Under the pieces are notes generated by a model, which worked only from the letters and a program-made list of their open reading frames with translations, was not told the origin of the DNA and searched no databases. Made by a program: the position numbers and the translations under genes. A stretch of 64,000 bases of DNA from JAGVPT01 sp035505655 (GTDB lineage: Bacteria; Bacteroidota; Ignavibacteria; UBA10030; UBA8401), in NCBI GenBank assembly GCA_035505655.1, contig DATJQP010000050.1:4459-68458 (forward strand), in the 5' to 3' direction. Below are positions 1 to 8,863 of the stretch, in pieces (the first letter of the stretch is position 1; every line of letters begins with the position of its first letter).

Positions 1-322
1 CGAGCATGATCATCTGATCCGCGACGATCTCGGTGATGTATTTCTTTACTCCGTCCTTTTCGTAGTTGCGGGTCTGCAGACGCCCCTCGATGTAGATCCG
101 CTTCCCCTTTTTCAGCCATTCTCCGCAGATCTCCGCGAGTTTCCTCCAGGCGACGATGTTATGCCACTCGGTCTTTTCCTGCACGTTCCCCTCCTGATCC
201 TTCCACGAGTCGGTCGTAGCCATGGAGAACGTCGCTACCGCGACGCCTGCGCTGGTATATTTCAGTTCGGGATCCTTCCCCAAGTTCCCGATGAGCTGTA
301 CCTTGTTTAAGCTCTTCGACAT
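1..322 (-). CDS. ssb: Single-stranded DNA-binding protein (3' part outside window)
   Basis: SSB coats single-stranded DNA during replication, repair and recombination. The visible 107 residues form most of the OB-fold: it opens MSKSLNKVQLIGNLGKDPEL and later has TEWHNIVAW, GKRIYIEGRLQTR and a final ITEIVADQMIML strand, all typical of bacterial SSB. The start at 322 is preceded by a G-rich AAGGGGG Shine-Dalgarno stretch. The acidic C-terminal tail lies beyond the window edge, so it cannot be checked. It is transcribed away from the secreted-protein genes on its right, behind a repeat-rich gap. Confidence 0.95.
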   Translation of the reverse strand, partial: MSKSLNKVQLIGNLGKDPELKYTSAGVAVATFSMATTDSWKDQEGNVQEKTEWHNIVAWRKLAEICGEWLKKGKRIYIEGRLQTRNYEKDGVKKYITEIVADQMIML

Positions 323-374
323 AAAGCCCCCTTAAAAAATATCGTGAATAAACAGTGAATTAGACGGCATGTAA

Positions 375-403
375 AACATACGAGAAACCGGGGGAAAAAT
401 CAA
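375..403 (-). promoter_or_regulatory. Putative sigma-70-type promoter of ssb
   Basis: On the minus strand TTGATT (398-403) is followed after 17 bases by TATGTT (375-380). This would start transcription about 45 bases before the ssb start codon. It is based only on motif and spacing. Confidence 0.4.
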
Positions 404-411
404 GTGCAGAA

Positions 412-612
412 AGAATACAGAATACCGGAGACAGGAGTCAGAAAAGATAAGAGGTAAGATATAAGAAAGAAGATTTAAGGACGAAGAACTGCTCGACCGT
501 AGACGGTGCCCCTCAGATATTGGACTTCGGACTCTCGACCTTGGACCCTGGACTTTCGACTTCGGACCCTGAGCCTCGTTCCGACTCTTTTCTCTTACAT
601 CTTATATCTTAC
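412..612. repeat. Low-complexity intergenic repeat region with inverted ends
   Basis: The gap between ssb and the propeller gene holds short degenerate 'words' instead of a gene. It begins with AGAATACAGAATACCGGAGA, a near match of which recurs at 61104-61125. An A/G-rich stretch follows, then a run of GGACTTCGGACTCTCGACCT-like heptamer words (about 517-575). GTAAGATATAAG near 453-464 has its exact reverse complement near 597-608, so part of the gap is bounded by 12-base inverted repeats. No ORF or RNA gene is recognisable. Confidence 0.6.
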
Positions 613-1496
613 TTCTTGCCTCCCCCGGTTACGAGCACCCGGTGCCGGGTGAGGATGTAGAGGGTCTTCCCGAAGAAGGCGGCGTCGCGGAACTCGGGCT
701 GCTCCTGAGCACCGATGACGCTCCCGGGCGTGAGAAGAAACTGCTTTGTCCCGTCGAACGAGAACGCTGCGATCCTCCCGGGTCCCGTGACAATGACCCC
801 GTTTGATGTGAGGCTCAGGGTGGAATAGAGATCCGCCGTGTCGAGCGGAAACGCGTTCACGAAGTTCGCGTACGTGTCGTACTCGACGACCCGTTCCTTG
901 TCGAGAACGATGACCTTGCTGTCCGGCGTCACGGCAATATCGCGCGGGTTCGCCAGCGCCCCTTCACCCGCATTGAACCCTCCGAATTCACGTTCCATGT
1001 GCTGAGCCGGGTCGAACTTCAGGATCCGCCGGCCGTCGAATTCCACGACGAACAGCTCTCCCTGGGTGGAAAGGGCCACGGCGCGGGGATAGAAGGACCC
1101 GGTCAGGGCCGGAACGATGTTGTCCGCCGTGAACGATTGGACGAAATTCATCTTCCGGTCAAAACGCTGAACCCGCCTGTTGTTGTAGTCGGCAACGTAG
1201 ACGTTGAGAGCGAAACTCGCTGAGACATCGCTCGGGGAATCGAACTCCAGGTCTCCCCATCCTCTTCCGCCGATCATCTTTGTCTGCTCTCCCGCGGAAG
1301 AGAATTGGAGGAGCTGATTCTTCCCGGCATCAAGGACAAAGAGATCGCCGGAGGCGCTCAGCGACAGGCTCACGGCGTCGTTGAACTCGCCGAATTCCCG
1401 GTCGACGACGACGGTCGTTTGCCCGGCGAGTTCGACCCACCCCGTGAGGGAGAACGCCGTGAAAAGAAGAATCCGAATGGAGGTTACGGTCACCAC
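609..1496 (-). CDS. Secreted NHL/6-bladed beta-propeller-like protein
   Basis: A 295-residue protein of unknown role. The hydrophobic N-terminus (SIRILLFTAFSLTGWVELAG) looks like a signal peptide, so export to the periplasm or surface is likely. The rest has NHL-like repeats: DLFVLDAGKNQLLQF, NVYVADYNNRRVQRFD, ELFVVEFDGRRILKFD and KVIVLDKERVVEYD each end a blade, with a 'start-up' GRGWGDLEFDSPSDV segment between. Such propellers bind ligands or proteins; no catalytic residue is evident. It has no T9SS tail. It starts with GTG (1496, or the next GTG at 1493) only 21 bases after the metalloprotease stop, so the two are probably co-transcribed. The Shine-Dalgarno site is weak, which suggests coupling to the upstream gene. 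Confidence 0.8.
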   Translation of the reverse strand: MVTVTSIRILLFTAFSLTGWVELAGQTTVVVDREFGEFNDAVSLSLSASGDLFVLDAGKNQLLQFSSAGEQTKMIGGRGWGDLEFDSPSDVSASFALNVYVADYNNRRVQRFDRKMNFVQSFTADNIVPALTGSFYPRAVALSTQGELFVVEFDGRRILKFDPAQHMEREFGGFNAGEGALANPRDIAVTPDSKVIVLDKERVVEYDTYANFVNAFPLDTADLYSTLSLTSNGVIVTGPGRIAAFSFDGTKQFLLTPGSVIGAQEQPEFRDAAFFGKTLYILTRHRVLVTGGGKK

Positions 1497-1517
1497 CTTG
1501 CACCCGCGTCAGGACGG

Positions 1518-4313
1518 TCAACGAATCAAGAGCATCTTTTTCGCCGACCGGAAGTTGTCCGCCAGAAGTTCGTAGAAGTAGGTCCCGCTCGCGAGGCGGC
1601 TTGCATCGAACGCGAGGGAGTGCTCCCCCGCCCGCATCGGACCGTTCCAGAGGGTCTGAACCGTCCTCCCGGAAACATCGTAGACCCTGAGGATCACCTC
1701 TCCGTCGTGCGGAACCGCGAACCGGATCGTTGTCGACGGGTTGAAGGGGTTCGGGTAATTGTCATGGAGAACGTAGGCGGAGGGAACGCCAAGCGACGTC
1801 GCGAAATCCGGAACTGCCGTGATTCCGTCGAACCAATTCAGAACGTCCTGCATGGAGGCGGCACGCGTGGCACTCCCGACGGTGCTGTCGTTGATCGCTT
1901 CAAAGCCAAAGGACCAGTAGATGACCATCGATCCCTTCGCCTGGTCTTTCCACCAAAGGCCTGCGTAGTTCGTGCCGGTCGAGCTGTTCCAACGGAACGA
2001 AGGGTGAGCGGCGGTGGTATCGACGTTGAGTTGGTCGGGGGAGTACTGATTCCCGGCGCCGGCCGAGCCCGAGACACTCAATTTGGACAATTCCGCGCCG
2101 AGGGGATCCGAAGGAACGCCGTACAGCGTCCGGCCGAAAACGACGTTGCTGGACCAGGTCGCATGAAGCAACGTCGAGGTGAGCGGGCTCGCTTTTTGTG
2201 TGAGGTCCTCCGCGATATTCTGACCGGTGAGGAAGAGTTTCCCTCCGTGCTGGACAAATGAGACAAGGCTGTCGACAAGACTATCGGGGATGGTCTGCGT
2301 TTTCCTTCTCCCCGTACACCAGATGATAATGTTCCGTTCGGAGAGAGCCATGTTCGGGAGCGATTGGTCCAGATACCGCGTCTGCTCGAAGTCCTTCCCT
2401 ATCGACTGGAGCGCACCGGTGTAGTAGTTGACGATATAGTCGGAAGCCAGCGTGTCCATGTCGACGATCGCGATCGAGGGATATCCGAGGACGACGTTGA
2501 AGGTCGAGGAAAAAACGTCCTCGGGAGTTTTCACCGTTGCCGTCATCGTGATCGTTTTCGGCTTCGCGGACGCGTTGACGATCAGAGCGGTGGTAAAGTT
2601 GTAGACGGTCGACGAAAGGCCGCCGACCGACAACGCCCTCGATGCCGTGTCGACGACAACGTCGGAGGATGAGCTTGCCAGCGAGATTGTACCGCCGCTG
2701 AGGGCCGTCGGGTAGACGTTCGACAGAGAGATGAGGACGTTCCCCGTTTCACCGGGATCGACTCTGCCGTTCCCGTTGTCCCCCGCCGTCTCAGCCAGCT
2801 TGATCCCCGAGATGCCGATGTAGGACCGGGTGCCGACGTCGAGGTCCGCGGTCATCGTGGTGTCCGATGCGCTGATGCGCCGCACGCCGACATACGTCTG
2901 CTGGAGGGAATAGTCGCGGCTGTTCGGGTTCGTGTAGCCGTCGAAGGTGTGGTTATTGGAGCTGCCGGGGAACGGATCTCCCGCGTCGCCCCTGTTCCGG
3001 TTGTTATTGAGGTCGCGGTTCCCATCGGCCTGCATGAGGTCGTCGAAGGGATGATTTTCGTTGTCGTTCTGGGTCGTCACCGTGCTGTCAATGTGATAAA
3101 TGAGAAGACCCCCGCCCGGCAGGTAGAAGTCGAATGACTCCCTCTGACGGTTCTCGACGAGAAAATACTCCGTCCCTGCTTTTCCCTTGACGTAGAGCTT
3201 ATACGCCTGGGCGTGGTGTTCAACATCTTTGATCGGCTGACCGGGCATGTAGGATGAGACAATCGTCGGAGAAATCCACCCAAGAAACTCTTTACACCAG
3301 GCGCTCATGTGGGCCGGCGTTGCTTCGTGATTTCCATCGCCGCCATATTCCCCCGCCGCCATGAGGCACCAGTTGCCAAGACCCTCGGAGGTGTAGTCGC
3401 GGTCATAGAGGTCCGGGAGCCCGAAGATGTGGCCAAACTCATGGGCGAAGACGCCGATCGCCACGAGCGGGCCGAGGGTATTGTTGCTTCCGGTCATCTC
3501 CGGCTCAAGGGCGTAGTCCCCGTCATAGATGACCGGGAGTCCGTTGTAGGTGTCGTTCGTCTTGTAGTGTCCGTTCGAAAGAATCCTGCTCTTGTCGAGA
3601 ATTTTTTCGTTGGGGTCGTTCAACCGCGTCAGGAGACGGTCGCGAATATTCCAGCGATGCGACCAGATGTTGTCGGCCCCGGAGGCCGCGTCGGCACCGG
3701 TGTGGATAACGGCAAGTTGCGGCACATGGGCCCCTTCGGCATCGACGTACTTGACGAACTTCGAGAAATCCACGGTTGAGTCGGCGGCGACGAGAATGTC
3801 GATCGTAAAATCTCGCCCGCCGTAACTGAGACCGTCGCTTCCGCTCGAGCCGTCATCGATGTAGTAGGCTCCCGGCCTCGGAAGAGTGAACCATCCCATC
3901 GCCTTTCCGGTCATCGTCATCTGACCGTAGGAGATCTCGTTATAGAACTGCGTGACCGTCCCGGTGGAGTTGGGGCCGTCAAAGAGGAGAGCCTGAAAGG
4001 CGCTCACCGCGTACCTGAAATTCGAATCCGAATATTTTCCGAGAAGAACGGGAAAGTTCACGGTGTCTCCGGCGAGAGCGGCGACACGGTCCGGACCCAA
4101 AAGACGGCGCGCCTGAGCCCTCTCCCTCATCCTCGCAGCCCAGTAACCCTGCGAATACTCTTTCTGGATGGCGTCGAACCGGGGGCGCAATGCCTCGGGA
4201 ACGTGCCCGCTCTTCGGCGGGGCGATGGCGTAGGAGAGATCGACGAGTCCCAGGATGAGAAGGAGCAAGATCGCCGTTCGAACCGTGCAAAGTGGATGCA
4301 TAGTGATGCCCAT
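1518..4313 (-). CDS. Secreted M6-type zinc metalloprotease with T9SS sorting domain
   Basis: A protein of about 931 residues. After a signal peptide (HPLCTVRTAILLLLILGLVD...SYA) comes an M6 (immune inhibitor A-like) peptidase region. The zinc motif HEFGHIFGLPDLYD is at residues 291-304, with His291, Glu292, His295 and a downstream Asp, followed by the family-typical GLGNWCLMAAGEYGG. The middle is beta-rich and unassigned. The C-terminus (YPNPFNPSTTIRFAVP ... SGTYFYELLADNFRSAKKML) is a type A T9SS sorting domain, so the protein should cross the outer membrane by T9SS and be anchored or released there. Start choice: AGGAGG lies about 12 bases before the ATG at 4313; ATGs at 4334 and 4301 are alternatives, but the 4334 start would place AGGAGG inside the gene. 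It follows a hairpin that separates it from the PorV-like gene. Confidence 0.9.
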   Translation of the reverse strand: MGITMHPLCTVRTAILLLLILGLVDLSYAIAPPKSGHVPEALRPRFDAIQKEYSQGYWAARMRERAQARRLLGPDRVAALAGDTVNFPVLLGKYSDSNFRYAVSAFQALLFDGPNSTGTVTQFYNEISYGQMTMTGKAMGWFTLPRPGAYYIDDGSSGSDGLSYGGRDFTIDILVAADSTVDFSKFVKYVDAEGAHVPQLAVIHTGADAASGADNIWSHRWNIRDRLLTRLNDPNEKILDKSRILSNGHYKTNDTYNGLPVIYDGDYALEPEMTGSNNTLGPLVAIGVFAHEFGHIFGLPDLYDRDYTSEGLGNWCLMAAGEYGGDGNHEATPAHMSAWCKEFLGWISPTIVSSYMPGQPIKDVEHHAQAYKLYVKGKAGTEYFLVENRQRESFDFYLPGGGLLIYHIDSTVTTQNDNENHPFDDLMQADGNRDLNNNRNRGDAGDPFPGSSNNHTFDGYTNPNSRDYSLQQTYVGVRRISASDTTMTADLDVGTRSYIGISGIKLAETAGDNGNGRVDPGETGNVLISLSNVYPTALSGGTISLASSSSDVVVDTASRALSVGGLSSTVYNFTTALIVNASAKPKTITMTATVKTPEDVFSSTFNVVLGYPSIAIVDMDTLASDYIVNYYTGALQSIGKDFEQTRYLDQSLPNMALSERNIIIWCTGRRKTQTIPDSLVDSLVSFVQHGGKLFLTGQNIAEDLTQKASPLTSTLLHATWSSNVVFGRTLYGVPSDPLGAELSKLSVSGSAGAGNQYSPDQLNVDTTAAHPSFRWNSSTGTNYAGLWWKDQAKGSMVIYWSFGFEAINDSTVGSATRAASMQDVLNWFDGITAVPDFATSLGVPSAYVLHDNYPNPFNPSTTIRFAVPHDGEVILRVYDVSGRTVQTLWNGPMRAGEHSLAFDASRLASGTYFYELLADNFRSAKKMLLIR

Positions 4314-4390
4314 GAAGTGCGAAAGCCTCCTCATCCGAAGGCCCGGGCGATGATGATTTCACCTGTGTCTCCGGAACGGTGGCATATAAC

Positions 4391-4421
4391 GCAAACGCCT
4401 CGGCATAGACGAGGCGTTTGC
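4391..4421 (-). terminator. Perfect hairpin after the PorV-like gene
   Basis: GCAAACGCCTCG (4391-4402) and CGAGGCGTTTGC (4410-4421) pair perfectly over 12 bp around a 7-base loop. It lies just after the stop at 4448 in the minus-strand reading. No T-run follows, so it could be a U-tract-less terminator or an mRNA 3'-end stabiliser. Confidence 0.55.
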
Positions 4422-4447
4422 AGAATGTCCCCCTGACCTCCCGGTGC

Positions 4448-5491
4448 TTAGAACCCGATGAGGAGCGACAGGGTGTTGATACCCGAGAAGTATTGCGTAT
4501 GTCCGTAGGCGTAATCGAGCTCCGCGCGGACTCCGCCGAGATCGACCGAGGCGCCGGCACCGGCGGTCAGGCCGAAGATCGTCGAGCTCGTCGAGCTGCT
4601 CGCGAGGGGCGAATAGGTGTATCCGACCCGCGCAAAGAAGAGCTGATTGAACGCATACTCACCGCCGAACCGGTACGCGTCCGAGCCGAAGTTGTTGTTC
4701 TCAAAATCGGCAGTGACGATGAAATGGTTGTCGGTGTTGAGGTGGATGTCGTACCCAAGGGCGAGCTCGATCGTCGAAGGAAGCTCGAACGACTGCGCGA
4801 CAAACTGCATCGGCACAGCCTGGGCACCCGCGGCCGAATTCTGGGGGACCATATCCTCCTCGAGATCCGGGCCAGAGTACTGCATCTGGCCTCCGAGGTT
4901 CTTTACCGCCACGCCGAGCTTCAATCCAGTGAGCGGCGTCTCGGCCCCGAAGATGTACTTCACGCCTGCGTCGAAGGCGAAGCCGTCGGCAGAGGTCCGG
5001 ATGATCTTCTCCGAGACATATTTAGCGGAGAATCCGACCGAGATCCTGTCGGTGAGCTGGCGTGCGTACGTCAACCCGAAGACATCGAAGGCGGGAGAAA
5101 ACGTTGCGCCCGTCCCTTCGGGGAGCTCTTCCGTCGTTTGCTGGATGTCCCCGAAGTTCAGGGCTTTGATGCTGAGGGCAAACGATCCGACGCCCTCCGA
5201 CGAGAATCCGATTGCGCCGTAGTCGACGCCGATGTCCGCGAAGTAGTTCATATGCGAGAACATGGCCTCGCCGCTTCCCGCAATCTGAGCGAGACCGGCG
5301 GGGTTCCATTGGATCGCGTCGATCCCTTCGGCGGTGGCGACGGTCGAACCCGAGAGTGCGGTCGACCGCCCGCCGACCGGCAGCAGCAGTTCCTCTGCGC
5401 CGGCAGTTCCTGTTTTACTGTCGTCCCCGGCAACGCAAACAGCTGAGGCGACAATCAGGATAAAGAGAACTTTCAACATATCCTTTTTCAT
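4448..5491 (-). CDS. PorV/PorQ-family outer-membrane beta-barrel protein
   Basis: A 347-residue protein with an N-terminal signal peptide (KVLFILIVASAVCVAG), then LLLPVGGRSTALSGSTVA and IDAIQWNPAGLA. The latter is the conserved N-terminal pattern of the PorV/PorQ (UPF0164) family. The rest alternates in short amphipathic beta-strands and ends LSLLIGF, with a terminal aromatic residue as in outer-membrane barrels. In T9SS organisms PorV shuttles cargo from the translocon; members beside TonB receptors are less well understood. AAGGAG lies 8 bases before the ATG. It is the last gene of a three-gene unit with the T9SS-type protein (34-base gap) and the TonB receptor, which suggests it helps deliver or hold that protein. 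Function is inferred from family and context. Confidence 0.85.
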   Translation of the reverse strand: MKKDMLKVLFILIVASAVCVAGDDSKTGTAGAEELLLPVGGRSTALSGSTVATAEGIDAIQWNPAGLAQIAGSGEAMFSHMNYFADIGVDYGAIGFSSEGVGSFALSIKALNFGDIQQTTEELPEGTGATFSPAFDVFGLTYARQLTDRISVGFSAKYVSEKIIRTSADGFAFDAGVKYIFGAETPLTGLKLGVAVKNLGGQMQYSGPDLEEDMVPQNSAAGAQAVPMQFVAQSFELPSTIELALGYDIHLNTDNHFIVTADFENNNFGSDAYRFGGEYAFNQLFFARVGYTYSPLASSSTSSTIFGLTAGAGASVDLGGVRAELDYAYGHTQYFSGINTLSLLIGF

Positions 5492-5525
5492 TTCAATTCT
5501 CCTTTTCGTAATTAGGCCTCATCTG

Positions 5526-8500
5526 TTACAGTTTGTTGGGACGTTCGTCTGGCTGGATAATCGCGATTTTCAAGATGCGATTACCCGCATTCGGTATTTC
5601 GATATAGGCCACATAGATTCCGCTTGCCACCGGAAGTCCCGCATTGTTCCGGAGATCCCATCGCTCGTACCCGGTTGTGTTGCTGTGCTGAATCGTCCTC
5701 AGCAGCGCGCCGGAGAGGTCGAAGATCCGGATCGTGACGACTTGCGGGAGGTTCGAGAAAGTCACAAAGCGGTTGTAGATGCTCGTCTCCGCCTCGTTCC
5801 GGGCAAAGTACGGGTTGGGGTAGACGTTGATCCTGCTGATATCCTGGTGGATCAGCGCCGTGCTTCCGTAGGTGTTCGCCGGCGGGACGAGGGTGAAAGC
5901 CGATGAAGCCGTTAACGGATAATTCGGAGTGACCGTGAATGCATCATCGGCATGGAACGTCGCGGTCGTGTCGGTCGTCCTCACCGACATCACGTACATC
6001 AGGTCCACGGCGCTTAGATCACCCGAGCCCATGTCAATCGGCTTGGTCGTGTCCGAGGACTTTTTCATGTATTTGGTCTGCGGGGTTGCGGCGTAATCCG
6101 ACTTGAAGAACAGCAGAAGTTCGCCGCCACCATTGGCAGCGGTCGTCGGATCCCACTTTCCGTCGATCCTCCCTTTTCCGACGAACGATCCGTCCGCGGC
6201 ATAGAGAGTATCGTTGTTCTCCACAAAACCAACGTTGAGTTGTCGCGGCGCGAAGGAACCGTCGAGCGAGTCGACTTCCCAGACCGTGAAAGGAACGTCG
6301 ACGTAGTCCTGGTAGACAACGCCCGAGCCCTTGTTGATGACGAACGGGGCAAACGACGGATCCTTGATGGGCTGAGCGGGGAACGTCCGGACGTTGGTCA
6401 GATAGCGGTATGCTTTCTGGCTGTTCGAGCCACCAAACTTAACCTGAATCTTCTGCAGGTCGTTCGGCCCGACGGAGCTGTTCTTACCGGTCCATGCCTG
6501 GCCATCCGGGTACCCGATCCCTCCCTTGAACGCCTGGAGCTTGATGGTGTTTGAATCGTTGATTCCCTGGAACCACAGATGCGACGCGGGAACGTACCCC
6601 AGGGCCGTCGGAGTCTGCGTATCGAGCCTCAGACCCGGCGCATGAGTATAGACCTTGAATTGGATCCCGTCGATGATCGGAGATGCATCGTCCCCGGCCA
6701 TGTCGGTGATGTTCGATTCAGTGAGGGCGTCGAGACCGCCTCCGGTGCGGGCAACATTCCACGAGGTGACGTTATTGCCCGTGCCGTTGAAGGTGAAGTT
6801 ATAGGTCGCCCCGACCACCTGCCGCGGGTTGACGACCACCGGCTGAACCGCATCGTCGCCGTAGACTCCACGGTTCGTGAGGAGGATCTGACCGCTCGAG
6901 GAGCCGAGTTGATCGCCCACCGGCGTCTGCCGCGGGACAACGACGATCGGGTCCTTCGAGTTTTCCAGGGTCTGCGGAATCCCCGAACTGATGCCGGTCG
7001 AGTCGAAGTTGAAGGCATACGACGTGATGGCGAAGTAGTACTCCTTGCCGTTCACGAGAGGATTGCCAGTAAGGTAATCCTTGTTGATGGTGATGGTCCT
7101 CTTGATGCCGCTGTCCGATCCCAACTCCACCGGCAATTGAAGCGTCAGGCCGGTCGTTGGATCGTTCGTGGCATCGACGATGATCTTGATACCGTCAACA
7201 ACATCATAGGTGGCGATTCTTGTCGCATCGGACGCGGAACTGTTCGCCGCGAGCTGGTAGACGTTGTATCCCTCAAATTTGTAGTTCTTTGCCGTGCCGA
7301 CGAAATTGTAGGTTTCGGTCGTGTCGTACTTCAGCGGGTCACCCCACGAAAGGACGATCTGATCCGAAAGGTCGCCGACATTGACGACGGGCTGCGGCGG
7401 CGGGCTCGCGACCGCAAAGTTCCTGTTAAAGGCTTCCTGCGCCACGTCAACGAACCGGCGGAGGAGGACGACGCTTCCCAGCCTGTCGGCTCCCTGCGCG
7501 ATCGCAAAACCACCGACGATCTCTTCGGTGTCACCCTGCGCGAGGGTGAAAGGACCCGTAGAGATCATTCCCCGAACGTCTTGCGGTGCGTACCCGGACC
7601 TGGTCATCGTCCATCCCGTTTCGGTCACCGGGTCGCCAGGGAACACAAACCTGCCGGGGAGATTCGTGATGGGGTCGATGATCGGCTGGTGTGTCGTTCC
7701 GCTGATCCCGTTCTGATACTCATACGCGGCACGCGAGAATCCGGGGTCTCCAAGGGGAGGATCCTGGAGCGGACCGGTATGCGTGTTGAAGTAGACCGAG
7801 TGCGAATACGCTTTCAGATTCTTGTATCCGTGCCGGTACACCCCTTCGATGATGGCACTGTCGGTCGGATTGCCTGGAACCTGAGGACCTTCGAAGAAAA
7901 CGAAGCCGTCCGACGGGGGCTTGCTGCCGTAGCCGACCGCGGTCCCGTCGTCGTTGTCGCCGTTGTAGACGTAGGTCAGATTCCTCACGGTGTCACAAGC
8001 GATCATATCATCATTTCCGTCGCCAAGGTCGGTGTCAGCCCACATCGAGATGAAAACGCTGTCGTAATCGGCGTCGCTCTTGTTGATGATCTTCCAGCGC
8101 ATGAACATGATGTTGCCGAGAGCGCCAGGCTGGTTGAAACCGAAGTAGGTGGCCTGGATTTCAATTCCCATCGGGGCGGTAACACCCGTCTTCGTATGGT
8201 TCCCGATGTTTGCGTCGTTGTAGACGCACCAGATCTGCTGGTCGCCGTAGAGCTTCGGCTTGTCGATGCCGGGATCCCAAACGCCGTTTCCGTTGACATC
8301 GATGTACGGCGCGCCGAGATCGCCGGGCCAGTTGTCGTAGTCCGGGTTTCTCGCCGAGGCGGGAAGATTGGCGTCGCTGCGGTTGACCTTGTAGAGATGA
8401 TACTTTGCGTCAGCCGGAGTCGCCGCTGCGCTCGGATCGTTCGTCGTGGTGTTGAATGTCGATGTGATAGGACCCGGCTGGTATTCGGTCTGGTAGTCTT

Positions 8501-8810
8501 CGACTGCGGTCCGAAATTGACCGGTGGGCCGATGGACGCCGACGACCCAGATGCCCGCAGTGTAGACCGCGGTGTGATTCGTTCCCTTCGGCCAGAACAA
8601 ACCGGCTGAGGTCGTCCTGAGGTAATCGCAGTACGGTCCCGCACTGTTGATCGTACATTGGATAGTGTTGCCGTCGAAGAATTTCCACTCCTGGATGGCC
8701 ACCTTATGCAAAGGTTCCGGTGTCTTGCCGGTGCTCCCTGCGTTCTCCCTCGCGAATCCGAACTGCGCCGCCACTGCAAGGAGGAGCACAACTCTGAGAT
8801 ACAGTTTCAT
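5526..8810 (-). CDS. Large secreted protein with atypical T9SS C-terminal domain
   Basis: A 1094-residue protein. The start at 8810 is chosen because GGGAG lies 8 bases upstream and it opens directly into a signal peptide (MKLYLRVVLLLAVAAQFGFA); longer in-frame starts at 8840-8855 put extra residues before it. Two Asp/Asn-rich loops, DVNGNGVWDPGIDKP and DTDLGDGNDDM, look like calcium sites. The middle holds fibronectin-like beta segments (PVVNVGDLSDQIVLSWGDP). The end resembles a T9SS/FlgD-like sorting domain, but with VYPNPYFARNEAE in place of YPNPFNP and an extra FVTFSNLPQ strand, closing ...SGIYVAYIEIPNAG. It lies between a TonB receptor and a PorV-like gene. A surface partner of the receptor, comparable in position to SusD but unrelated in sequence, is the likeliest role; the substrate is unknown. 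Confidence 0.8.
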   Translation of the reverse strand: MKLYLRVVLLLAVAAQFGFARENAGSTGKTPEPLHKVAIQEWKFFDGNTIQCTINSAGPYCDYLRTTSAGLFWPKGTNHTAVYTAGIWVVGVHRPTGQFRTAVEDYQTEYQPGPITSTFNTTTNDPSAAATPADAKYHLYKVNRSDANLPASARNPDYDNWPGDLGAPYIDVNGNGVWDPGIDKPKLYGDQQIWCVYNDANIGNHTKTGVTAPMGIEIQATYFGFNQPGALGNIMFMRWKIINKSDADYDSVFISMWADTDLGDGNDDMIACDTVRNLTYVYNGDNDDGTAVGYGSKPPSDGFVFFEGPQVPGNPTDSAIIEGVYRHGYKNLKAYSHSVYFNTHTGPLQDPPLGDPGFSRAAYEYQNGISGTTHQPIIDPITNLPGRFVFPGDPVTETGWTMTRSGYAPQDVRGMISTGPFTLAQGDTEEIVGGFAIAQGADRLGSVVLLRRFVDVAQEAFNRNFAVASPPPQPVVNVGDLSDQIVLSWGDPLKYDTTETYNFVGTAKNYKFEGYNVYQLAANSSASDATRIATYDVVDGIKIIVDATNDPTTGLTLQLPVELGSDSGIKRTITINKDYLTGNPLVNGKEYYFAITSYAFNFDSTGISSGIPQTLENSKDPIVVVPRQTPVGDQLGSSSGQILLTNRGVYGDDAVQPVVVNPRQVVGATYNFTFNGTGNNVTSWNVARTGGGLDALTESNITDMAGDDASPIIDGIQFKVYTHAPGLRLDTQTPTALGYVPASHLWFQGINDSNTIKLQAFKGGIGYPDGQAWTGKNSSVGPNDLQKIQVKFGGSNSQKAYRYLTNVRTFPAQPIKDPSFAPFVINKGSGVVYQDYVDVPFTVWEVDSLDGSFAPRQLNVGFVENNDTLYAADGSFVGKGRIDGKWDPTTAANGGGELLLFFKSDYAATPQTKYMKKSSDTTKPIDMGSGDLSAVDLMYVMSVRTTDTTATFHADDAFTVTPNYPLTASSAFTLVPPANTYGSTALIHQDISRINVYPNPYFARNEAETSIYNRFVTFSNLPQVVTIRIFDLSGALLRTIQHSNTTGYERWDLRNNAGLPVASGIYVAYIEIPNAGNRILKIAIIQPDERPNKL

Positions 8811-8863
8811 GCTATTAACTCCCGGGTAAGTGAATTTCATATCCATAGTCCGCATTGCAGGAA

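Noticed and set aside
1305..2261. Long plus-strand open frame opposite the M6 protease gene
   Set aside because: It is antisense to a gene with clear domains; its Arg/Glu/Val-rich composition is what a high-G+C gene gives on its other strand. Similar frames opposite fusA, rpoC, rpoB, secY and the 1094-aa gene were rejected for the same reason.
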